A stretch of DNA of 37,497 nt from contig JBBBWG010000571.1 of assembly GCA_037176905.1 (NCBI GenBank), forward strand, positions 1-37,497. The letters are read 5' to 3'. Positions 1 to 11,510 of this stretch are shown here, in pieces. The stretch's first letter is position 1. The number at the start of each line of letters is the position of its first letter. Made by a program: the position numbers and the translations under genes. This stretch comes from Azolla pinnata. Taxonomy: Eukaryota; Streptophyta; Polypodiopsida; Salviniales; Salviniaceae. The notes under the pieces are model-generated. The model made no database searches, was not told the DNA's origin, and saw only the letters and a list, made by a program, of their open reading frames with translations.

Positions 1-1011
1 CACATGCCCAATGCCCATAGAGAAGGATCATTCAAAGCCGATCTAATCAATCACATATTTTGTGTTGAGATATCAAAGCTCCATTGTGGGTACCGTTTGT
101 GATTGATTGAAAGAAAGAGAGCTTTTATGGGGTAAAGTTGTAACTCTATACATCTGTAGGAATCTCTGAGGTTGTTTTGGCTCTCACAATTGACTCGATG
201 TTGTTGCTTGAGAAAGAACACCATGGTTTGATCAGCCGTAACCAGCAAGAATAGTTCGAATCCACGTAAAACGCTATCGAACAAAACTACGCTCGATCAA
301 AGAAGAGTAGGTTCTGAGATCACAAGACCCAAAATACAAGACAACAGAGCTTCGCATTACCACTTGCCAAGCTCAAAAAACCAAACCATCATGTAGCAAA
401 TCAGAAGCTAACAAACAGTCCACTATCTACGCAACACGATGGAAGCCACTAACCATATATCTTTCCACTCTGCCAAACTCAGGCCCACATAGAGGGAGAG
501 AGAGCTGCAACAGTTTTTGTTTCATCAAACTCCACTCTGACGCAAGCCATGAGCTTGCCTTACTGAACTAACCAAGAAAAAGCAACGGAAAAAAGACCTC
601 TTTCTCCTCTTTTATTTCTCTACACAAGACGCAGTGATAACCTTGAAATTGTGCCAAAAAGAAAGCTTTTCTATCTTCCATATACAAGCAAAGGCTATAA
701 TTTTTAATACAAGGAACCCTGGGATTAGATATACCCGAGCGCAATAGACACTGTCTAAGTCTGAATGAAAAATCTTACAGTGTTCAGTGCCGAAAAATAT
801 GCTGATTCGATTGACCATCAACCGAGTCTCCGCAATTATTGAAGGTGGAAGACAGAAGCAGCATCATGCCAGAAGGTGCACATACAATATGCTGGTGGGA
901 AGTTGTATATGAAACAAGCGGTTCCATACAGAATCGACCTTATTTAACAAAATGGAATGATTTGTTGTACAATTTGGAGAGCACATATTTTTACTGTGAT
1001 TTGATAGGTTT
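1..1011. other. 3' flank of the ALWAYS EARLY gene, no gene recognised
   Basis: This stretch lies downstream of the stop codon of the minus-strand ALWAYS EARLY gene. It probably holds that gene's 3' untranslated region followed by intergenic DNA. Open frames on both strands are short and show no recognisable protein motif. I see no RNA gene and no convincing repeat here. Confidence 0.5.
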
Positions 1012-4000
1012 CTACGAGTGTGGAAGAGGACAATCCGCTTGCAAGGACTGTGTTGGGATGAGAGCAATTATTTGGCTCTTCAGAAGGTTCGCATAATGCT
1101 GTATCTCTCTGTAGATCGGATAGTTCTGCGGAGAACAAGGTTGCAAACCCACAAGCACCGAATCGAACGCCATAGCTATCTCTGCAGGAGGATACTGCCT
1201 TTCCGTGAAAGCCTGCAATTTACCAAACGATATTCGAAAAATAGCTCGAATCAGACAGAAGGACTATATGATCTTATTCGGATCGAGTGAAGTTTTCTTG
1301 TTCAAGAGCAAAGACTAGTATTTTCACCTGAACCATCAACAGGGTAGCAACACAAGTTGACATGAGATCAGACAGAAACCTCGGATCTTTCCCAGTGGTG
1401 CCTTGCTTTGTAGCACCATGCGGTGAATCGGGATCAACCCAATCTCGAAAACCTGTGCTTGCATGACAACCCGCCATTACCGAAGAAGTATCAGTCTTGC
1501 CATTTCCGACATGAGGAGCCGATGACTCCCCCTTCTTTGGCAGCTCATTGAACACCATACTGATCTTGGATAAGGCATCTTCTCCTTCCTTCACACAAAG
1601 CACCGTCTCCACGGCACTTTCAACCATCAGTCTAGCTTGCTGTTTGGCATTCATTGTTACTTCCCTCGCAAGTGGAAACTCTTCGAGTGATAAGCCGTTC
1701 GTTTCCAGACTGCCTGAATGGGTGCTTCCTGTCGAATGTTGTGTTGTCTGCCGCTGCCAAGGTGGCATACAGTTCTCCCGATATTTGTTCCGCTGTCTCA
1801 AATGCAACAAGGCTCCACAAACCTTTTCAAAAATAAGTGCCCAAGATGGCACATGAAATGTTAACCAAAGGTAAGGGCGATGGAGCTCAAAATGATGGTT
1901 TCAACAATACTGCCATGTGCAAGAGAATGACACACCTGCTGGTTCACTTCTTTAATTTGGAGAAGCAACGTAGCATAATGCTTCTGGAACATGTCAGAAT
2001 TATGGACATCTCCATCTTTTCTATTTGAAGCAACATCATCATTCATATTCCGCAATTCCAGAAGTATAGCTTCCTGCATTCACAAGCCACCATATTAAGA
2101 TAGATGTAAACTGAAAGGATGGAAAGGCGATTAGTGGCATTGGGATCATGCCATGAATTTAGATATGAAGAACCCAACACCTATAGGTATACTGTGCATT
2201 TCAGGACTGTGTTTAGCTGAATCTGTAAAGGCACCTTTCCCCAATTCATATAATGCATTCTCATTTTAATTTGCATCAATCCCTGATTGGCCTTTCTTAG
2301 TAATAGAGATCAGAGTTTTCTTAGTACATAATTGGGGGAGCTATTGACGGGTCTCTACAACTAACTAATGAAATCGTTTAGCTTCCAAAGGCACATTACT
2401 TGCAACTAATGATTGATTTTCACACAATGTAAGCACACTTACTCACCTTCTTATCCAATGCTCGAGTTAAATCTGCCAGCGCTCTAATATCGGCTTCTCT
2501 GGCTTGAACCTGTGACAATGACAATGGTTGATTGTATATTTCTTGTTGCGCAGCTAACACAGCTTCATTTGCTGCCACCTTGACTTGCATAACAGAATCT
2601 GCTGTGTCTGCTGCCTGCTATACAAGGGAACCATCACCCACTTAATCATCCTGGTTAAAAATATCGCTTACTGATCAATATGAACATCTAACATTTCTAA
2701 ACCTGAGCTTGATTGCAAAGAGCATGTAACAAAGAGCTCGATGAATTTGCTCCAGGATTGTTTTCACGTCTCTCGAGCTTTTCTTCTACTGAACTTACAG
2801 CAGCATGTCCAATCACTAAAGATTTCAAGGCCAACTTGGAATCCTCAATGCTATGATTCCCAATATCAGTATGGTTGCTCTTCCGGAGCAATGTATCTGA
2901 CACACTCTCTAAACTATTTATCGGCATACAATCAATATCCTATTATAAAGCAAAAGAAAACAATAGATTAGCTAAAGAACATCAATCTGCAAAGTTCTTC
3001 TGTAAAGGAGGAAACATACAGCAACTAATTCTACGCCCATTTCCTGATGCTCAAATTGAACTCTGCATCTATTCCAGTCAACAGTAAGAATGCTTCCAAT
3101 ACAGTGCTCTTTTGACTTAGGATGTCTCGCAATAACCCTCTGACCCACTGTCAAGGGTCTAGGAAGATCTCTCGGCAGACCACCCAAATGTCCCGTCCTA
3201 ACATCTTTGTAATGCTTTCGAACGGAATCGCGGTATGCCTCAAGTTTCTCTCTCTCTTCCTTTAGGAATCTTTTTGACAGGCGACGAGGTTTTCCAAGAG
3301 ATCTGCATCAACCCCTTCCAAACACATTAAATGACATTCTTGGTGGATTTGTGGCCTATACACACAAGAAAGAGCTTTGCTTACCCACGTATGACACCCC
3401 ATTCAGCTCTGGTAAGTCGTGGCACATGCCCCAGGCCAGCATGGTTGAGATATTCGACGAATTCGTTTCGCGCAAACCAGGGAAGGTCTATGGCACTGTA
3501 AAACCATTCATGAATACACCATTGCCGAGCTTTCGCAGATGAGAGACAGTGAATAAGTCTAATCTGTTGAGGGGGGAAAAAAAGGAAGACAAAATACGAA
3601 ATCAAATCAGCCTTGAAGAGAAGAAAAACAGGTTTAAAAACTTTTAGGCAGAAGAGAACACCCACAAAACTCCATGTCGCTCCATATCGTGTACCTTATC
3701 ACTAGAATTCTCTTCTACAATAGAGGAGTGAGGAATAAATGTTCTCACTGATCCATTAGCATGTTTAGTCTTCCTTCGGTTTCCTTGTCTTGCCAGAAGC
3801 TTTACCATATCTAACATAGGCATTTGTTCTAGTTTAGCGTCACCTACGACACCTTCTTGGATTTCAGGTTCTTGATCTGGCTCCTGCTTAACAGCTCTGC
3901 CCACATACTTGGATGGAGTTTTCCCAAGAAAAGTACGCTTTACTTGCATTCGGTTCACCAGTTCCTCAGAATGCAGAGAAACCTTATTCATCAAACAGAA

Positions 4001-7000
4001 ACATGGTTAGCTTGGAATAAGAATAGAGTACATTCATGGATGAGTTCTGAATATAAATTCATAACCTCCTTACTCACCTTTTCCTCGAGCTCTCCATTAC
4101 CATCTGAAAATTGATCTCTCTACAACAGACACGACAACAAATTTGGTAAACACAATATTCTCAAAAAAGCTGGAACTGCCCAAAAATAACAATAAAATAA
4201 AGACGCACCTTGTCAGAAACGACTCTTCTTTTCCTTTTCTTAAGTTCTACAATCTTTTGAGCTTCTAATTCAGTTTTGTCATTGCTGTTCTGTCTTATGA
4301 AGATCTCCTTTGAGCTGCCAAGCAAACCAGTTTTTGAGTGCATATTTGATGTGCCCATGGATGGACCATATGACATGCCGGCATGTGACGCTTGGTCGCC
4401 TCCAGCTGATGAAACCACCCTCTCAGTTTCGGCAGCTTTATTTGGCTCTACACTCTTCCAAGAAGGAGGCTCTGTCCCATGAAACGTTGCCATAAGGGTA
4501 TGAAAACACACAACAATATACAAATCGAGCCATGAGAGGGGGATATTCTTAATTGTGTGTTAGTGTAAGTAGTACTTGACACATACATGAAACAACAGAT
4601 CGAGACGCAACTTCCTCAAAAACATGAATACTATCACAAGAATTGAGTGAGAGCAAGAATAGATTGCAGCCTTTGAGCAAATTGTGGCCTTCAGGTATAA
4701 TGTGTTTCATGTTGTTTCGGTTCAATTTGGGGCCTTTTGAGTTGCAATAGTTACTTTCCTGAAACCCTTCCGACCCCCCCTTTCCCCAATTTAAGCAAGT
4801 GAGGACAATTGCTACCACTTCACATAATGAAAAATGACTTTCGTGTAAGTTTCCGGTAACCTTCAGGTGCTGCGGCCTTCGGGCAATAACTAATGGGTAG
4901 CATATTAAAAATAGAAAAAAAAAACTACAGCTATCATCAAATATACAAAACGTATAGCAATAAACCTGATTCTCGTCTGGGAGATGGAAGAAAACATAAA
5001 TCTGCCAGGGTTGCTAATGCATCAAGCCCATTTCTTTCATCTGAAAAAAGACACCAGAAAAAGACATTAAACTCCATAGTTGACTTCTCGATGTTATTTC
5101 ATCTCATGCATATGCAGAAAAAGTATTCGGAGATCACATGAATGATGCTATAATAACTCACTAAATTCTAATACGAATGAGTTATTAATTAAACATAACT
5201 TCCTCTTGCATTTATGCAAAATGATAATATGTTTGATCACATGAACAAGTCGTCAATACCTACTGGCACTCCAAAATACAAAAGGAGAATAACTAACCTC
5301 CAGAAAACAGTTGTCTACTTCTGTTTTTTGTCTTTTGAGATGGCAGCCTCTTCTTTTTAGATACAGTTTCCCTAATGAGGCCATCACCCACTTTCACATT
5401 TTCTTGCTTTGTCACCCCTTCATCTGTGCAACTGCACTCTTCCTTCAAGTCATCAGATCGAAATCTCTCAAATCCTTGTATTTTCCCCTTTCTTGACTGA
5501 GAATTCGCAGCTCTTCTTGGCCTACTGTTTCCCTCTCCGATATACATATATCTTCTCTGGGAATCTGTCATATTTGCGATGCCTTTGGTCACAACTCCAC
5601 TCTCAATATCCCTGCTTTCTTCACTTCCTCCATCTTCTCCACCATCCATATTGGAGCCTGTATGCTTGCTATCAGAGCTTTCAGACCCTGTACTGATCAC
5701 ATGTTTACTGCAGCCATTTTGACCAGGTGAATTCTTCCATTTACCAGTGTTGCACATAGGAGTGCGAGAGACTTGAGGAGAAGAGACCCTCTGAGAAGCA
5801 GATGCAGCTAAGGTCAATGCTACTTTCAACTCATCACATTCTCCAAACGAATCTTGCTCTTTATCCTCCATTGACTCTGCAATTGATTTTTCAGATGATT
5901 TTTTGTCTTGAAGATGCATTGGTGGGAACCGGGGAGTTCTCTTCCAAACAGTTCTGGGGCGATTTACTACATATAAAACACAAAAGTACATCATCATTAT
6001 CTCAAAAACCCTAAAAGGAAGAATGGCGATCCAATTCCAACCAAAACAATTACCATACCAGCAACCGTTCGTGGCTTCTTTGACGGTGACGGTCCACCAT
6101 AGCTGGATATCCCAGATACCTGTGGCACATGTTTGGATCTATTGATAGGCTTAACAACAGGTGACATATTCCGAGACCGTGAAAGAGTCCGATTTGGTGG
6201 AGGTGAGCCTACAATCTCTTTGCTACTTTCATCGGCATCCTCGTAACCAAAGCTATTGCTTTCCTCCTAATAAAATAGTTGGAATCATCCAACATTTTAG
6301 CGTAAAATTCTATGCTTAAGCACAGGATCACAAAAAGAAACTAGTCATCATGATTATACAGTTCTTCATGGGATGATAAGACAACCAACCAAGATATTGC
6401 GGTGATCAGTCATCATTGCTATTAGTCCTGCAGCTGATGCAACTCCTTCTGGTAAAGATAAATAAGCCTATAAAATGTACAGAGCAATGCCGGAAGTGTT
6501 AGTGACAAAGAAAAGTAAATTCAAATAGCATCCAGTGGAAATGGCAAAATCCTAAGAAAATAGTTAAAAGTAAAAATGATAAAAACCAAGAGTCCAAGTA
6601 AAATCTACCAGATCTGATTAAAAGGAACGCTTGCGCACACATATCACAAAGAATTATTTGCAATCAAAGAATCCTATTTTCCAGAAAATATCGGAAGAAA
6701 GAAAAGAGAGATATAACATTTTTTATAAACACAAAATAACCTTTTAGAAAAATACATGTGATTACATCTTAAAATCATTTCTCAACATTGAGAAAAACAA
6801 TAGCTTCAAAATTAAGATCCAATGACAATGTCAATGTCCCATGAGTTGATCCAGAAGGGTGATATCTCTCTCCAGATTGATTGCAGCAGTTTCACTACAG
6901 GCAAAAAGACCATGGTCCACGGGGTGTACATGAACCATGTTGAAAGTTGGAGCACTACATACCTGATTTTTCTATCCTCAACAAATAACGCTAATTTCTG

Positions 7001-8936
7001 AACATTGTAGCGAAAGCCAGAGCACAACATATTTGAGTTTCATTAAGTTGAAGTATATGTTCTCGTCAAAGCATCATGAGAAGTCCAAGCACTATATATC
7101 TGAGTTTCGTATTCTTACAAAACAATTACATCTTGCAAACATCAGAGCGAAATTCGAAGGACTAGGTGTCCAATTTTCACATACTCATAACACAAATCCT
7201 GAACCACAAAATGTGTTAACTGTCAGGAACAAAAGGTTGAGTCACATTAGATGTGCGCTTAATAATAGACCAAAGGCAGATCAACAAAATGTCATCAATG
7301 ATCTTAGCTAGAAGTGCATAAATTGTGAGTGAGAATTTGCGGAACATTTGGCACCTGTTTATTTCAAAACATCTTTCATAACTATCATCATACTACTTGC
7401 AGTTTTATTCGTGGTGATAGAACTTTAAATGAAGTCCAGCAAGCCTGGTAGGGCCAAAGTAAAGGTTCAATGCATTGTATTACTTAATATTCCAGTGCTT
7501 TCTCGGATCATCATAAGTCATAGACATGGTTGGAAGTAACAGCTTTGAATGTTGTTGAAATAGATTATAATCCACACATCTACATATAATTTAAATCATG
7601 AAGGAAATCAATAAAGAAGCTGTGACATTAATGTCTCAAAAAAATAGATATACCTTATTCATTCTATAAAGAACTTCAACCATTTCCACAGTCCGATCCT
7701 GGAATGAAGCTGCCACCTGTAGGTCACGACCATAGAGAATCAACCGTTATGCATGTAAAGGTTTGTTTTCCTTTGACAGGCTTTGGCGAGTCATAAATGC
7801 ATCACAAAATGGAAAGACGATATACATAGATGCTTGAGAAAACTTTTTCTTGATGCTGGATTTCTACAATAGAATATCATGCTGGGGATTAGCAGAGTTG
7901 CTAAATTCTGCATGTAAAACAGTGCAAGCTCGACGATGAACTGGTGAGAAATCACCAACACAATTTACATGCCACACACTCAAACGCACAATCATCTTAT
8001 TACAAGAACTTCTACCTCTTATTTAGGTTCTTGTATCACTTGATTAGTCCTAATGAAAATATTGCTTGAAATAAGGAGGCCACAAATAACTGCCCAAAAG
8101 AATTTTAAAGCACAATTATACCTTTTTCCAATCTCTTCCATGGCGGCGATAAGATTGATAAAAATGCTTGAGATCCTCCTCTGACCACGGGGGCCCAAGT
8201 AAATCTGAAAGCTTCCTTTTCTGCAGAAATCGAAGGCCGAGATGTTAGCAGAAACTACATCACTAGACAACGGAATCGGTCTTATTTCACCATGACAATG
8301 TCCTATCTTCAGAAGAAACAAAACTATTTTAACCCCCGAATCATCATTCTTCAATAAAAGGTCTACAATCTGTGTGCCTAAATCAAACAATACAACTAAG
8401 TCCTTTGGGAAGCCTTAGCAGAAAAGATGCAACTGCACATAGCCACGAGAATCTGAATTCATATTCGTGCATCATGAGAATGAAACTTCTAACTACTGAA
8501 GGAACGATTCTCAATCTAATTGAACAAGTCAAAAGTTGCTTTGTTCATCAACATGCAAAGAGGAACTCGCCATAGCAACTCGATTTAATATCTGATGCAG
8601 TCCAAAATACATTATTCTGGTTCTGACATGGTATCCGGAATGCTCTACTCTACCAAAAAAGCTTGATTTTTTAAAGAGAATTTCAACAGTCTGTGAGTAA
8701 TTTTATCCAGATTTGAAGGAAACAACGCTGCCTACTGCGTTGCACAATTCATGGAATCTTTGTAAAACACTTGCTGTGTGGTTGTGATAAGAAAGCGTCG
8801 CACAAATTTGACGGAAAATGCTTTCACTAACCTTCGGCCTGGTTTTCTCTGTCCCTGACTCTTCTTCACGATCTGCAAAACCTTCTTTTCCTATCACGTG
8901 GCTTCTACCACTAGCCCTCTGCTTTCTTGCAGACAT
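1012..8936 (-). CDS. ALY: ALWAYS EARLY / LIN9-like protein, 17 exons
   Basis: Homolog of Arabidopsis ALY proteins, animal LIN9 and fly Mip130-type subunits, nuclear proteins of MuvB/DREAM-type complexes that control cell-cycle genes. Exons in coding order: 8936-8832, 8220-8122, 7716-7654, 6467-6390, 6266-6059, 5966-5298, 5040-4966, 4471-4209, 4119-4078, 3982-3695, 3563-3385, 3302-3020, 2939-2703, 2614-2447, 2073-1936, 1822-1328, 1212-1012. They join in phase to about 1196 codons, close to the 1000-1200 aa of plant relatives. A SANT/Myb-like domain lies at about residues 44-100 ([15 protein letters not shown], then AYLSLPEG and GLIAMMTDH). The DIRP domain lies at about 637-745 ([33 protein letters not shown]). 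A conserved block follows at about 750-790 ([32 protein letters not shown]). The C-terminus carries the family signature [10 protein letters not shown] and PIYREIQ. All introns are GT-AG. The start is the only ATG in exon 1 that fits. Exon boundaries come from homology and phase, without transcript data. Confidence 0.93.
6468..7653 (-). other. Long intron of the ALWAYS EARLY gene
   Basis: This 1186-base intron sits between the exon encoding the second half of the SANT-like domain (7716-7654) and the exon beginning AYLSLPEG (6467-6390). Both splice sites are GT-AG. It is AT-rich; I see no internal gene and no clear repeat. Confidence 0.8.
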
Positions 8937-9546
8937 TTCTCAGTTTTCCAGCGGTAGCAAATCAGCATAGAAAAGCGGAATTCAGGCGGAAGAATCCGGC
9001 AGGAGGCAGCAGATCTGCCGGGAGGGCAGAGAATCCTTCAAGAGCGATGGGGTCTTGCAGGCAATGATTGGGGGCGGAGGGAGAGGCAGAGAGGGGAGGC
9101 AGCAGGAGGCTGTGTACGCACATCTGCGCATGTAGATCTCTGAATTAAGGTGTGGCAGGGGGGAGGGCAAGAGGGATTAAACAAGGGAAGCAGAGGAAAT
9201 ACCGAGCTAAAACAGATTACGAAGAAAACGCGGCAGCAGCAGCAGAACCAGTAGCGGTAGAAGAAGAAGAAGAAGAAGAAGAAGAAGAAGAAGAAGAAGA
9301 AGAAGAAGAAGAAGAAGAGGAAGACGAAGAAAGACGAAGAGGAGGATAAGCAGAAGGGGAAGGAGAGGAGTAGAGGCAGCGAGAGGAAGGGGAGGAGAAG
9401 CAGGGTTTAGCAGGGAAAGCGAATTAGGGTTCCGCAGAGAAACGCAGAGGGGAGCCGCAACAGTAGCAGCAGCAGAAGAAGAAGACGAAGACGAAGACGA
9501 AGAAGACGAAGAAGAAGAAGAACACAGAAATTCGTATTTCAAAGGG
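8937..9546. promoter_or_regulatory. 5' region of ALWAYS EARLY, with GAA microsatellite
   Basis: Sequence immediately upstream of the ALWAYS EARLY start codon. It contains a purine-rich tract, with GAA triplets running almost uninterrupted at about 9256-9318 and less regularly at 9475-9520. In the sense of the gene this is a TTC/CTT pyrimidine tract, as often seen in plant 5' untranslated regions. The acidic or serine/leucine-rich open frames through it are products of the triplet repeat, not genes. Confidence 0.55.
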
Positions 9547-9637
9547 CGCCACGTCATCGGGCGCCACGTCAGCGGGACCTGCCACGTCATCGGGCGCCAC
9601 GTGGCGGGGCCCGCTGACGTGGCAGATGACGTGGCGG
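9547..9637. promoter_or_regulatory. Cluster of six ACGT (bZIP-type) elements with an inverted repeat
   Basis: Six ACGT cores start at 9551, 9566, 9584, 9599, 9617 and 9629, mostly in the context CCACGTCA or TGACGTGG, which are G-box/C-box-type bZIP sites. The first spacings are 15, 18, 15 and 18 bases, so the cluster is built from a 33-base unit. GCCACGTCAGCGGG at 9563-9576 is perfectly inverted at 9610-9623, giving a possible hairpin with a 33-base loop. It lies between the divergent ALWAYS EARLY and SET genes and could serve either. Binding is inferred only from the motif. Confidence 0.55.
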
Positions 9638-9804
9638 TGGGCTTTGGAAGATTTGAAAAGTGTGAACAATTTTTTTTGAGGCTGCCAATTCCAGCTCTAT
9701 CTTCTTCCTTTTCACACACACAGTTCTTGTTCAAGTTCTTGGGTCCAAAAGCTCCATAACGTTCTAGACGCTCCATTCCAGAAGAAACTCTCCTCTACCT
9801 GCAC

Positions 9805-9985
9805 TTTAGGGTTTAGGGTCTAGGGTTTAGGGTTTAGGGTTTGGGGCTTAGTGTCTAGGGTCTAAGGTCTAGGGTTTAGGGTCTAGGGCCTAGGGTTTAG
9901 GGTTTAGGGTTTAGGGTTTGGGGCTTAGTGTCTAGGGTCTAGGGTTTAGGGTTTTAGGGTTTGGGTTTTGCGGTTTAGGGTTTAG
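9805..9985 (+). repeat. Interstitial telomere-type array, TTTAGGG on the + strand
   Basis: About 180 bases of TTTAGGG mixed with degenerate units such as TCTAGGG, TTGGGGC and TTTTAGGG. A block of roughly 100 bases appears twice with small differences. TTTAGGG is the typical land-plant telomere unit, but the many variants and the flanking unique DNA show it is interstitial. Read on the minus strand, the sense strand of ALWAYS EARLY, the units are CCCTAAA, the plant telo-box motif. Confidence 0.9.
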
Positions 9986-10894
9986 AGATGGACTCCTGGA
10001 CACTGGATCGTAGAAAATGGAGGCGAATTTGCAGTGTGTGTATTAGGAGCAGTTGCTTTGGATTGGGAGCTAAAGGCTCGTCGTCTTGACCGTCGACGGA
10101 GGAAAATCTTGGTGTGATCAACGCTGATGTCGGTTTCTGTTTCTCGATGCCCCTGTGCCCGTAAGTAGTCACTGACACGTGAACGTGTCGGCTCCCGAAG
10201 GTGAATCGATGGATGTATTTGTCAAGAAGACGATCGATCGTGAATTCGAGCAACGGCCTGCGAAGAACATTGTAGCTGGAGTTGCGTGACGTGTGCGTAC
10301 CGAATCTTGAATCTACTTCACTCTCCCGAGCACTGATCCCTGAGAGATTCAATCGTTGTCGTGATGTGTTTGGTACATAGCGTGAAACCTCATGGAATAA
10401 TAGACTGATCGTATAGAAAAACTAGAGTTTGTGATACAAAAATAATAGGATGTTAGAAAGGATTAACGTTGTCTTGGGCCGATATTGGCCAATGAGATAA
10501 AAGGTACAATAAGGTTTGGTTACTCGCTCGTTTATGAGATTACGATGATAATTACAAATACAATCATGTAATGTTTGTATAGGGACAATTATATGTGAAC
10601 ATAACTCAAATTAATAGCACGATTTAAAAGAAAAGCGAGAGAACAAGTGGCTTGATTTGTAAGTGCAGAAAAACACAAGCTCCGTGACTCTTGCGTCCTA
10701 AACTTTTGCAGTTGCATTAAGACGAACGCAAAAATCATACGATTCCGTTAAACGTGTGGAGAGCTCTCCGATTCCGGAGATCCTTCCGAGTGCAAAACCC
10801 TAAGCCTCGTTAAACCCCAAACCCTAAAGGGCGAATGCAAACTCTTGCAATTCCGTTAAAACTTCTGGAGAGCTCTCTGAATTCCAAGAGGGCC
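9986..10894. other. Spacer between the two telomere-type arrays
   Basis: About 0.9 kb without a recognised gene. The open frame at 9975-10352 on the minus strand has no recognisable domain. Near the right end a segment of about 48 bases with the core ATTCCGTTAAA and GGAGAGCTCTC occurs at about 10728-10775 and again at 10837-10885, a 109-base offset. Isolated CCCTAAA units lie between and after the copies, so the telomere-type array starts gradually here. Confidence 0.6.
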
Positions 10895-11456
10895 AAACCC
10901 TAAACCCTACCGAACCCCAAAAACCCTACTAAACCTGAACCCTAAACCCAAACCCTAAACCCTACTAAACCCAAACCCTAAACCCTACTAAATGCAAACC
11001 CTAAAACCCTTCTAACCCAAACCCTAAACCCTAAACCCCAAACCCTACTAAACCCAAACCCTAAACCCTAAAACCCTAAACGCTACGAAACCAAACCCTA
11101 AACCCTGCTAAACCCAAACCCTACTAAACCCGAACCCTAAACCCTACTAAACCCAAACCCTAAACCCTACTAAACCCAAGCCCTAAAACCCTACTAAACC
11201 CAAACCCTAAACCCTATTAGACGCGAACCCTAAAACCCTACTAACCCAAACATTAAACCCTAAACCCTACTAAACGCAAACCCTAAAACCCTACTAACCC
11301 AAACCCTAAACCCTAAACCAAACTCAACCCAAACCCTAAGCCCTAAACCCTACTCAACCCAAACCCTAAAACCATACTAAACCCAAACCCTAAAACCCTA
11401 CTAAACCCAAACCCTACTAAACCCTACTAAAACCCTAAAACCCTAAAACCCCAAAC
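10895..11456 (+). repeat. Interstitial telomere-type array, CCCTAAA on the + strand
   Basis: About 560 bases of CCCTAAA units interspersed with the variants CCCTACTAAACC and AAACCCAAACCC, which form a loose higher-order pattern of roughly 20-25 bases. The array ends about 55 bases before the SET-domain start codon, so it must occupy that gene's core promoter or 5' untranslated region. Its orientation is opposite to the array at 9805-9985. Confidence 0.92.
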
Positions 11457-11510
11457 ACAGTCTCCGAATCCCAGCTCTGTCTGCTGTGTCTTTCGCCATA
11501 GCCACGAGCA

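Noticed and set aside
253-265. T-loop-like GTTCGAATCC suggesting a tRNA
   Set aside because: No matching D-arm, anticodon arm or acceptor stem could be found within 75 bases.
4549-4818. Minus-strand frame considered as an extra ALWAYS EARLY exon ([11 protein letters not shown])
   Set aside because: Neither end gives a splice join in phase. The exon at 5040-4966 joins directly to 4471-4209 in phase (G plus AG), so this stretch is intron.
9152-9776. Long acidic (+) and serine/leucine-rich (-) open frames
   Set aside because: They are translations of the GAA/TTC triplet repeat, with no domain or codon structure.
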